Assembly (NCBI GenBank): GCA_946886545.1
Contig: CAMPIU010000005.1
Span: forward strand, 1 to 21,627
Reading direction: 5' to 3'
Length of the DNA stretch: 21,627 nt
From: an uncultured Flavobacteriales bacterium
GTDB taxonomy: Bacteria > Bacteroidota > Bacteroidia > Flavobacteriales > Crocinitomicaceae
Shown in pieces: positions 16,145 through 21,627 of the stretch. Position numbers and translations under genes: made by a program. Positions within the stretch are counted from its first letter, which is position 1; the number at the start of each line of letters is the position of its first letter. The notes below the pieces were generated by a model, which was given only the letters and a program-made list of their open reading frames with translations, had not been told where the DNA came from and ran no database searches.

Positions 16145-17896
16145 TCACTTTTCCTTAAACACCCCGAAAACTTCAATATTGTCAATGTGCAATTCAGATT
16201 TCACAAATGCATTCCATTTTATCAGCTGCCTTTCATTTCTTCCATGAGCCACGTCTTTAAAATACATCTCTTTAATCAAGTCACAATTTCCTATGAATTC
16301 ATCATATCTTTCATTCAGCTCTTCCCGAGTCAGAACCTGGTTTTTCAAGCTTGCTTCAAATTTTCTGCGCTCTATTTCAATCAAATCAAAATATATATTG
16401 ATGAAACAATGTGTTACCGTGTCTATCGGAAGCAAATAGTAACTTTCATAAGGATCGAAAATCGCACAAGTCACTATATTCGTTGAATCCCGATAAGTAT
16501 TCACGTCAAAAAAAACCTTTGCTGAAAGATTGTAATTCCGATCTGTAAGACCAACTTTCGAGCGATCAAGTAATGAATCCGGGATGCTTTCTTTAAAGAT
16601 AATCCGGTTGGTCGACCAGCGAATATATGGTTCCTGGAAGAAGCCTTTTTTCAATGGAGAATCCTTTATGGCGCAGTAGTTAGTATTCGTTATCGAAGCA
16701 GGATCAAAAAAGAAAGCTAAATTGCTGTTTTGATGATCATTCAAACGATATTCATCGTTGTATTGCCAGAAGAAATCATTTGACGGGATGGAAAAAATCT
16801 TTCTGTAATCGGATGCTTTTTTATCAAACTCAAACTTTGGAATGAAAAACGTTTCCTCATAATCATAGGCATATAACAAAGCACTTGTCTTGATCAAGTA
16901 ATTTTTCTCACCGGATTTACCGAATCTGCTTTTATAGGTAATTTCATAGTTAAAGTCTATGTGATTAAACAATTGATTCCCATCCTTAGGTCCAAAAGTC
17001 TTTGTGATTTGAAGATTGACTTTCAAAATACTATCGGATTCAAAAAGTGGCAAAAAGGGATGAATCTTGCAATCTTCACAATTCATTGTCTGCTTCACCA
17101 ATCTGTTTCGGGTAGTATTCAGCCAGATTTTTCCTTTGAAGTAATTACCCGATCTTACTTTTGGTAAATAACTGATTACCATAATCGAATCTTGATTATC
17201 ATCCAGATATTTACGATCCGTGTTCAAGTAAAAACCGCGGCGCATTTTTTTAAAGTTCATCGAAAGCGGACTCAATGGAAAGTAATCCGTTTCATTCATT
17301 ACTCTGGATAATAAAATCGCTTTGGAACTTTCTGCCGAAACGAACATGCGCATTTGCTCATCGTAGGTATGCATGGCAATTCGTCCAGCTTTTAACTCCT
17401 GCCCCGAAAGTTCATATCCTGAAAGTCCCACATTGAAAAATCCCTCCACCAATTCCACTTGTTTGTCATCAATATGCGTTTTCAACTCATAATAAGCTTT
17501 TGCCTCCTGTTTGATTTTGTTTGGATTCTTTCTGCAGGCTTCCAAAAGATGAAACAACTGAATATTCTCGTTAGGTGTTACCATCACTTCTCCCAATTCT
17601 GTAATGCTTTCCTGCATTTTCACCCAATAAAACCCTGTTTTTTCATCCAGGGTCAATCTTTGGGATTTGAAACCGACAGCATGAATCCAAATGGTATCTG
17701 TCCATTTTTCAAAGGGTATCTTGAAAAATCCATCTGCATTGCTAATGGTTCCTTTCTTTAGTGAGCGATTCTGAACATTTGCAAAAGGGATTTCTGAGTT
17801 GGTTGATTCATCAATAATCTTCCCCTCAATTTCTCTTAGCTGTCCAATTACTTGATTAGAAAACATGAAAAGCAATACGAAAAGGAAGTGTTTCAT
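16145..17896 (-). CDS. secreted protein with carboxypeptidase-regulatory-like domain
   Basis: A 583-aa exported protein. The signal peptide MKHFLFVLLFMFSNQVIG is followed by a beta-sandwich of the CarboxypepD_reg-like type (about 20-105). Its marks are EGKIIDESTNSEIPFANV, then GTISNADGFFKIPF and IWIHAVGFKSQ, the pattern found at the N-terminus of many Bacteroidota outer-membrane and surface proteins. The remaining 470 residues are unrecognised, with beta-rich stretches and a CEDC pair. No TonB-dependent receptor plug or barrel follows, so it is not a SusC-type transporter. It resembles the DUF5686-like group in layout only. It lies 79 bp upstream of the S41 protease, which has its own promoter. 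Probably periplasmic or surface-located. Confidence 0.82.
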   Translation of the reverse strand: MKHFLFVLLFMFSNQVIGQLREIEGKIIDESTNSEIPFANVQNRSLKKGTISNADGFFKIPFEKWTDTIWIHAVGFKSQRLTLDEKTGFYWVKMQESITELGEVMVTPNENIQLFHLLEACRKNPNKIKQEAKAYYELKTHIDDKQVELVEGFFNVGLSGYELSGQELKAGRIAMHTYDEQMRMFVSAESSKAILLSRVMNETDYFPLSPLSMNFKKMRRGFYLNTDRKYLDDNQDSIMVISYLPKVRSGNYFKGKIWLNTTRNRLVKQTMNCEDCKIHPFLPLFESDSILKVNLQITKTFGPKDGNQLFNHIDFNYEITYKSRFGKSGEKNYLIKTSALLYAYDYEETFFIPKFEFDKKASDYRKIFSIPSNDFFWQYNDEYRLNDHQNSNLAFFFDPASITNTNYCAIKDSPLKKGFFQEPYIRWSTNRIIFKESIPDSLLDRSKVGLTDRNYNLSAKVFFDVNTYRDSTNIVTCAIFDPYESYYLLPIDTVTHCFINIYFDLIEIERRKFEASLKNQVLTREELNERYDEFIGNCDLIKEMYFKDVAHGRNERQLIKWNAFVKSELHIDNIEVFGVFKEK

Positions 17897-17970
17897 CAGT
17901 TGTGTAAATTTTCCAGGTTAAATTATCGATTTATTTTGTAAAACAACAAAACCATTGACTTATCTGCACA

Positions 17971-18002
17971 AACAAAAATGTCCCCGATAATCAGGGACAT
18001 TT
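17971..18002 (-). terminator. intrinsic terminator of the rtcB-prfH-TPR unit
   Basis: On the - strand, AAATGTCCC, a nine-base loop and GGGACATTT form a perfect 9-bp stem followed by TTG and more T's. It lies about 160 bases beyond the TPR gene, after the tandem repeat, and would end that transcript before the promoter region of the 583-aa gene. Confidence 0.8.
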
Positions 18003-18060
18003 AAACAATCTATCTGTCTTCTTATTTGCTCAGTCTTTACACCCCGGCATACTACATCTA

Positions 18061-18177
18061 TCCCTCGACTTACCCGTCTTGTGAGACGGAGCCTCGGTCT
18101 TCGCCAGCTACAGCTATCCCTCGGCTTACCCGTCTTGTGAGACGGAGCCTCGGTCTTCGCCAGCTACAGCTGGCTCT
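18061..18177. repeat. two tandem copies of a 56-bp palindromic element
   Basis: The units at 18061-18116 and 18117-18172 match at 54 of 56 positions. Each holds CCGTCT-TGTG-AGACGG with an outer GGCT / AGCC pair. The second ends in GCCAGCTACAGCTGGC (18159-18174), a second palindrome. This edge forms the last codons and the TAG of the TPR gene. A third, 49/56 copy lies at 19422-19477 and a broken one at 12703-12787. No open reading frame is seen within the units. Confidence 0.85.
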
Positions 18178-18640
18178 TCTTCTCGATCCGTTTTTTCATT
18201 TCTTCCAGATCCGACATAAATGAATTGGTTTGCGCTAAAAGCATTGCCTGTTTGATTGTCTTTTGTGCTTTTTTAAATTTCAACTGCTTTTCAAAAAGCA
18301 TCGCTTCATAATAAAGCATGATTCCACGATCAATTCCTTTTCGTTTTCTTGCAAAAGCCAGCAATTTGGTCATTTCTTCGAATTCCTCCCGGATCAGTAA
18401 ACATTCCAGAAAATAGGTGTACGTTTCCAGGTAATTGTTGTTTGCCGCAATGGCTTCCCTGAAGTAACTGTCAGCAAGTGCATAATCTTTAAAGATCTCC
18501 AATTGCACACGCCCCATCAGGCAAAGCGCAATCGGATTGTTTGCTTCATAAGCCATGGCATAATTCAATGATTCCAACGATTCTTCCAAATTAAAGGGAT
18601 AACAGTCGAGGGCTTTTATCAGGTAAGTATTTGTTATCAT
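18164..18640 (-). CDS. TPR-like helical-repeat protein next to prfH
   Basis: A 158-aa soluble protein from ATG 18640 (N-terminus MITNTYLIKALD). The longer 171-aa frame begins at an ATG in the centre of the palindrome at 18670-18687, so I reject it. The body reads as about three TPR-like helix pairs (NNPIALCLMGRVQLEIFKDY, ADSYFREAIAANNNYLETYT, FKKAQKTIKQAMLLAQ). No signal peptide, so it is cytoplasmic. TPR folds bind proteins; no catalytic motif is seen. The gene is third after rtcB and prfH, 49 bases from prfH, with the next terminator downstream of it. It probably belongs to that transcript and could scaffold or regulate the pair (inference). Its last residues KSQL and stop come from the repeat edge; rtcB likewise ends KSQR. 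Confidence 0.78.
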   Translation of the reverse strand: MITNTYLIKALDCYPFNLEESLESLNYAMAYEANNPIALCLMGRVQLEIFKDYALADSYFREAIAANNNYLETYTYFLECLLIREEFEEMTKLLAFARKRKGIDRGIMLYYEAMLFEKQLKFKKAQKTIKQAMLLAQTNSFMSDLEEMKKRIEKKSQL

Positions 18641-18669
18641 AATTTCATTTTTTTTTGAATGACCGCAGG

Positions 18670-18687
18670 GATTCGTCATGACGAATC
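18670..18687. repeat. perfect 18-bp palindrome between prfH and TPR gene
   Basis: GATTCGTCATGACGAATC is self-complementary over all 18 bases. It starts three bases from the prfH TAG and lies in the 49-bp gap before the TPR gene. It resembles a dispersed intergenic palindrome rather than an operator, but a dimeric-protein site cannot be excluded. Confidence 0.7.
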
Positions 18688-18689
18688 TC

Positions 18690-19385
18690 CTACTGGTTCA
18701 ATTCTTTGTGTAATTCTTGTTTCAACTTCGTTCTTTCTTTCTTAAAGGTCTTCGTTTCCTTTTTCGGTTTGAAGTCCATTCCGGTGAAGGTTCTTACCGG
18801 GTTGCCACGTTCCAGTTCATGATGCTGTGACCATGTTTGGTTCACCATTTCCACCAACTTTTCGCTTTGAACTTTTTCCAGCTTTTCGCGAATACGTTCA
18901 CGTGCAATCTTCTTATTCTGAAGCTGTGAGCGGCTTTCCTGGACAAAAACGGTAGTTCCCGTGGGAGTGTGCCTTGCACGAACCGCAGAACTTACTTTAT
19001 TGACATGCTGTCCGCCGGCACCACTGCTCCGAACGGATTGGTAAACAATGTCATTCTCGTTCCACGACAGAGCTTCTGCCTGATTCACCTCAAAGATTCC
19101 GACAAACCAATTCTTTCGCCCATGATTGGGACGATACGGACTCTTCTGAATCCATTGAACCGTCCCTAACCATGTTTGAATAGCTGCCTGAACTGCCTGT
19201 CCGCTAACCCTTACCGTTGCTGATAAAATAGTCCCGCTTTCAGCTCCCGCAATGCGATCCAATGTTTCGGCCTGTAAGCCTTTCTGTCTCAGATCTGCCA
19301 GCAAAGCACCCAAAATCTTCCCGGCCGCCAGTTGGCATTCCAAAGGACCTTTCGCTGTTGTGATATGTATTAATTTAGTTTCCAT
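18690..19385 (-). CDS. prfH: peptide chain release factor homologue PrfH
   Basis: Release-factor-like protein, 231 aa, with the peptidyl-tRNA hydrolysis GGQ at 124-126 in the context SSGAGGQHVNKVSSAVR, which matches the RF family. The N-terminal 105 residues replace the normal codon-recognition domains of RF1/RF2, and I see no PxT or SPF codon-recognition tripeptide. After the GGQ domain comes a long basic tail (KPKKETKTFKKERTKLKQ). PrfH proteins are known to act with RtcB, releasing nascent chains from ribosomes cut in the decoding centre so the rRNA can be re-ligated. Here it follows rtcB by 83 bp on the same strand, with a palindromic element in the gap. Length is full, not the truncated E. 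coli K-12 form. The ATG at 19385 gives the only full-length N-terminus. Confidence 0.95.
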   Translation of the reverse strand: METKLIHITTAKGPLECQLAAGKILGALLADLRQKGLQAETLDRIAGAESGTILSATVRVSGQAVQAAIQTWLGTVQWIQKSPYRPNHGRKNWFVGIFEVNQAEALSWNENDIVYQSVRSSGAGGQHVNKVSSAVRARHTPTGTTVFVQESRSQLQNKKIARERIREKLEKVQSEKLVEMVNQTWSQHHELERGNPVRTFTGMDFKPKKETKTFKKERTKLKQELHKELNQ

Positions 19386-19408
19386 TTGTACTTGTTGTGT
19401 TTAACTGA

Positions 19409-19483
19409 CCAGCTACCGCTATCCATCGGCTTTCCCGTCCTGTGGGACGGAGCCTCAGTCTTCACCAGCTACCGCTGGCTCTT
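19409..19483. repeat. third copy of the 56-bp palindromic element, between rtcB and prfH
   Basis: The core at 19422-19477 matches the tandem copies at 49 of 56 positions. Its stem is CCGTCC-TGTG-GGACGG against CCGTCT-TGTG-AGACGG elsewhere, a paired compensatory change. CCAGCTACCGCT flanks both sides, and CCAGC / GCTGG (19465-19478) forms a second hairpin. The TAG of rtcB (19469-19471) lies in that second hairpin. Confidence 0.85.
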
Positions 19484-20866
19484 TTCCATCCTTACAATCC
19501 GCGGAGAAAATGTCCCGATCGTTTCCACCAATTCCTGCTGGTTTCCCATCACGTGATGGATGTTTTTGTATGCCATCGGGCATTCATCCACTGCTCCACC
19601 GATCAGGCTTACATCCACAGAGCTCAATGATTTCATCATCTCACTTTTGGTAAACCTGCTCTTGCATTCGGAACGTGAAAACACACGTCCGGCACCATGC
19701 GATGCGGAGTTCAGACCGGAAGCATTTCCTAAACCACGGACAATAAATCCCGGTGCAGTCATACTTCCGGGAATGATTCCCCATTCACCCTTTCCTGCCG
19801 GTGTTGCTCCTTTCCGATGTACAATGCATTCTTTGCCATTTACGACTTCCTTCCATGCAAAATTGTGGTGGTTCTCTATCGTCATCAACATGCGGAGCCC
19901 CAACTTTTTGGTCAATCGTGCGTGAATATCATCGTGACAGGCTTTAGCATATTCACCGGCCAGGTTCATCGCATTCCAGTATTCTTGTCCGTCGTGCGTA
20001 TTGAGATTCAGCCAGGCCAAATGCTGAACCTGTCTTGGCAGCGGACATTGCTTGATGGCCAATTGCGTGTATTGTTTGGCAATGGCAGCACCAATTCCCC
20101 GTGATCCACTGTGACTCAGCAAAGCGAAATACGAGCCCGGAGGAATTCCGGCATCTGAAGCAGTAATCGTTACTGTTCCGAATTCGACGAAATGGTTTCC
20201 TCCGCCGGAAGTACCCAACTGCTGGTAAGCCTTTCCCTTTAGTTTTTTCAGGAAGGGAATCTCACGAAACAAAGCACTTTCCATAACCGGATGATCGTGC
20301 TTAATTTGGTGAGTTTCGTACATCCCGAACTTGGTATGCTCTGAAAGCAAATTTTCTAATTGATGCGTTCTTCCGTTGAAAAAGGAAGCCGGTGCATCAA
20401 AAATACTCAGCGACATTCTGCAACCGATATCAACACCTACACCGTAAGGAATGACTGCATTGTCTGTAGCCAAAACACCTCCGATCGGTAAGCCGTAACC
20501 GTAATGCGCATCCGGCATCAATGCACCCTGAACAGAAACCGGCAATTTAAGTGCCTGGTAAAACTGATGTTTCGTTTTGTCATCAATTTCGTTTTCCCCG
20601 TAGATCAAAAACGGAACGCGTTCGATCTTCAGTTCGTGAAATTTCACTTCAACAGGTGCAACTAATCCTTCAGCCACCTTGCCCCAAACTCCATCTGCTA
20701 TGTATTCATCCGGAGCGTAAAGCAATTCGGATAGTTCTTTCAGAACGCGGTCTTTACTTTCTTTCTTTTTATATCTGCTGATCAGCCCTAAGGCGATATT
20801 TACAGAGTTGTCGTTGGGGAAGCCTATTTTGAGCAGGTCTTTCCCCTTGATTTTACTATTTCCCAT
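19469..20866 (-). CDS. rtcB: RtcB-type RNA ligase, PrfH-associated
   Basis: GTP- and manganese-dependent ligase joining 2',3'-cyclic phosphate (or 3'-phosphate) and 5'-OH RNA ends, acting in the cytoplasm. All main motifs are visible: MPDAHYGYGLPIGGVLAT, GVGVDIGC with metal residues D146 and C149, GTSGGGNHFVEF with H225, SHSGSRG at 251-257, ENHHNFAW with H333/H334, HRKGATPA, GSMTAPGFIVRG and SASHGAGR, whose H390 should be the guanylylated histidine (E. coli H337). At 465 aa it is nearer to long RtcB forms than to the 408-aa E. coli protein. Its pairing with prfH points to the RtcB2 class that repairs cleaved 16S rRNA rather than the rtcA-linked class. No promoter of the TAnnTTTG type lies close upstream. 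Start ATG 20866. Confidence 0.96.
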   Translation of the reverse strand: MGNSKIKGKDLLKIGFPNDNSVNIALGLISRYKKKESKDRVLKELSELLYAPDEYIADGVWGKVAEGLVAPVEVKFHELKIERVPFLIYGENEIDDKTKHQFYQALKLPVSVQGALMPDAHYGYGLPIGGVLATDNAVIPYGVGVDIGCRMSLSIFDAPASFFNGRTHQLENLLSEHTKFGMYETHQIKHDHPVMESALFREIPFLKKLKGKAYQQLGTSGGGNHFVEFGTVTITASDAGIPPGSYFALLSHSGSRGIGAAIAKQYTQLAIKQCPLPRQVQHLAWLNLNTHDGQEYWNAMNLAGEYAKACHDDIHARLTKKLGLRMLMTIENHHNFAWKEVVNGKECIVHRKGATPAGKGEWGIIPGSMTAPGFIVRGLGNASGLNSASHGAGRVFSRSECKSRFTKSEMMKSLSSVDVSLIGGAVDECPMAYKNIHHVMGNQQELVETIGTFSPRIVRMEKSQR

Positions 20867-20900
20867 TGTTCTTTTAATGGATGAAGCAGATTGGCAGGTC

Positions 20901-20996
20901 TCCCGCAGATGCGCTGATTTTTGGCTCGCCTACCGGACGAGCTTTAATCATGTATGGTCCCTGGTAAGGGACCTTTTTATCTGTGCATCAGTGGGA
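20901..20996. repeat. MITE-like inverted-repeat element upstream of rtcB
   Basis: The left end TCCCGCAGATGCGCTGATTT (from 20901) and the inverted right end (TCCCACTGATGCACAGATAA read on the - strand, to 20996) agree at about 15 of 19 positions. Between them are a GCTCG / CGAGC pair (about 20924-20942) and a perfect seven-base stem with T-run (20956-20978). Such short non-coding inverted repeats are common in Bacteroidota intergenic DNA. It lies about 35 bp from the rtcB start. Confidence 0.55.
20956..20978 (+). terminator. plus-strand intrinsic terminator-like hairpin
   Basis: GGTCCCT, loop GGTA, AGGGACC, then TTTTT: a perfect 7-bp GC-rich stem with a T5 run on the + strand. No + strand gene lies upstream within the window for over 15 kb, so either it is part of the repeat or it blocks antisense transcription leaving the rtcB region. 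Confidence 0.6.
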
Positions 20997-21078
20997 ATGA
21001 TAAGATCATACCAATCCACGTTAATGATGATCATTTCTGATCCTGATAAAAGAGATTTCGGGAAATATGTGGTTAAAC

Positions 21079-21113
21079 AAAAAAATCCGAAACCTCTAAG
21101 AGCTTCGGATTTT
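21079..21113 (-). terminator. strong intrinsic terminator after the 25-codon ORF
   Basis: On the - strand, AAAATCCGAA, a 12-nt loop that itself pairs CTC with GAG, then TTCGGATTTT and further T's (seven in all). The stem is a perfect 10 bp. It ends a transcript coming from the right, that is, upstream of rtcB. Confidence 0.8.
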
Positions 21114-21136
21114 CATATGATTGATTTTAATAATCG

Positions 21137-21214
21137 CTATTGAAAAACCCAAAGCCCGAGCGCACCAGCATCTTTGCCAGTTGGAGCTCCTAATGTTGTA
21201 TGTAATTTGAACAT
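21137..21214 (-). CDS. possible 25-residue peptide gene
   Basis: An ATG at 21212-21214 opens 25 codons ending in TAG: MFKLHTTLGAPTGK then DAGALGLWVFQ. Support is contextual. A TACATTTG promoter element lies about 65 bases upstream, an A-rich leader (AAAACCAAAGCA) directly precedes the ATG as in well-expressed Bacteroidota genes, and a strong terminator begins 23 bases after the stop. The unit would make a transcript of about 195 nt. The peptide is glycine/alanine-rich in the middle with a hydrophobic end, and I recognise no family. Alternatives are a non-coding RNA with a chance ORF, or a leader peptide ahead of rtcB. Confidence 0.4.
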   Translation of the reverse strand: MFKLHTTLGAPTGKDAGALGLWVFQ

Positions 21215-21278
21215 TGCTTTGGTTTTAAAATTGTTACTACTTCTTATTTGTCGACAACGCTTATGTTTAACGACGGCA

Positions 21279-21286
21279 CAAATGTA
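21279..21286 (-). promoter_or_regulatory. -7 element upstream of the 25-codon ORF
   Basis: This reads TACATTTG on the - strand (TAnnTTTG). A start near 21273 gives a leader of roughly 60 nt. No TTG at the expected -33 distance was found. Confidence 0.45.
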
Positions 21287-21355
21287 ACGCAAAAAAATGA
21301 TAGGGTTGTGTGCGAATTGAAAAAAAAGATTTCAGGCCGATCTCTTATAACGTAG

Positions 21356-21627
21356 TTATAAAAAGAATTGCGAATCAATATCACCCGTTAAAAAATCCAC
21401 ATGTATTTTCCGCAACACATCATTTCCCTTACTTTTTTCCAAGGCAAAAAAGTAAGCAAAAATGCCTTTATCCCAATTACAGCATTCAAGCGGCCTTCTC
21501 TTTTGGGCTGATCCACAGAAAGACGGGATCAGGATCCCAAATGACAAGCACTTTCTGGCATCAGCAACCAAAACAGAAGGCCTTTATTCCTTCCGGACAA
21601 CCAGAAAAGCGGGTAACAATCCCATTC
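21356..21627. other. gene-free right end, repeat-like sequence
   Basis: A 71-codon frame on the - strand (21356-21571) has a TTG start, mixed composition and no recognisable domain, so I do not call it a gene. The stretch holds a perfect 11-bp stem, CTTACTTTTTT / AAAAAAGTAAG (21428-21456), and next to it TTATAAC-GTA-GTTATAA (21345-21361). It has the look of a dispersed Bacteroidota intergenic sequence that often yields spurious ORFs. It is cut by the window edge. Confidence 0.4.

Noticed and set aside
18061..18172. Tandem 56-bp repeat as a CRISPR array
   Set aside because: The copies are directly adjacent with no variable spacers, there are only two, and no cas gene is present.
18640..18679. 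13-residue N-terminal extension of the TPR protein
   Set aside because: Its ATG is the centre of the 18-bp palindrome and the residues (MTNPCGHSKKNEI) come from repeat sequence; ATG 18640 is the more natural start.
18061..19483. Palindromic elements as integron attC sites
   Set aside because: No GTTRRRY core or complementary box is seen, no integrase gene is present, and the genes between are an ordinary co-directional unit.
20901..20996. Element upstream of rtcB as a riboswitch
   Set aside because: The terminal inverted repeats fit a mobile or dispersed element, the terminator is on the opposite strand, and no known aptamer core is recognised.
21356..21571. 71-codon minus-strand frame at the right end
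   Set aside because: TTG start, no motif, and it spans a perfect 11-bp hairpin; more likely intergenic repeat sequence than a gene.

Overview
The window is 21.6 kb of AT-rich chromosome from a member of the Bacteroidota, most likely order Flavobacteriales. A Fluviicola/Crocinitomicaceae-type organism is my best guess, but it is an inference from protein flavour only. Support comes from -7 promoter motifs of the form TAnnTTTG, few visible Shine-Dalgarno sites, a DUF4846 lipoprotein, TonB-C-like secreted proteins, a 'carboxypeptidase-regulatory-like' secreted protein, and many short palindromic intergenic repeats. There are no rRNA or tRNA genes, CRISPR arrays or transposase genes. Fourteen protein genes are well supported, and one 25-codon mini-gene is tentative.

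Layout. At the left, on the + strand, are a DsbD-type thiol:disulfide transporter (9-2093), a hairpin-containing gap, recG (2393-4492) and a small secreted TonB-C-like protein (4502-4849). Everything after that is on the - strand. Reading in the direction of transcription from about 12.4 kb leftwards, the genes are a DUF4846 lipoprotein, map (methionine aminopeptidase), a small membrane protein overlapping map, a secreted TonB-C plus VWA-like fusion protein, a polytopic DUF2339 protein and dusB. A repeat-rich gap (12428-12899) follows to the right. Then come three secreted proteins: an unknown 344-residue protein, an S41 (Prc/Tsp-like) protease with a TTG start, and a 583-residue protein with an N-terminal carboxypeptidase-regulatory-like domain. 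At the right end is the most interesting unit, an rtcB - prfH - TPR-protein gene string (20866 down to 18164). Its genes are separated by palindromic repeats and it is preceded by a possible 25-codon transcription unit.

How the genes relate. RtcB (RNA ligase) and PrfH (a GGQ release-factor homologue) form a known ribosome rescue and rRNA repair pair. The TPR-like protein beside them is an unexplored candidate partner. RecG (fork remodelling), DusB (tRNA dihydrouridine) and Map (N-terminal Met removal) are housekeeping. The rest are envelope or secreted proteins, several of unknown function.

The main non-coding observation is the density of palindromes. At least six genes (TPR, prfH, rtcB, VWA, DUF2339, DUF4846) have stop codons that lie inside, or directly touch, an arm of an inverted repeat. 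One 56-bp unit occurs twice in tandem and again between prfH and rtcB, with a compensatory change in its stem. A fourth copy carries 38 nt inserted in the loop. No obviously new defence or mobile system is visible. The candidates worth following are the rtcB/prfH/TPR unit, the repeat family that ends its genes, and the small transcription unit upstream.
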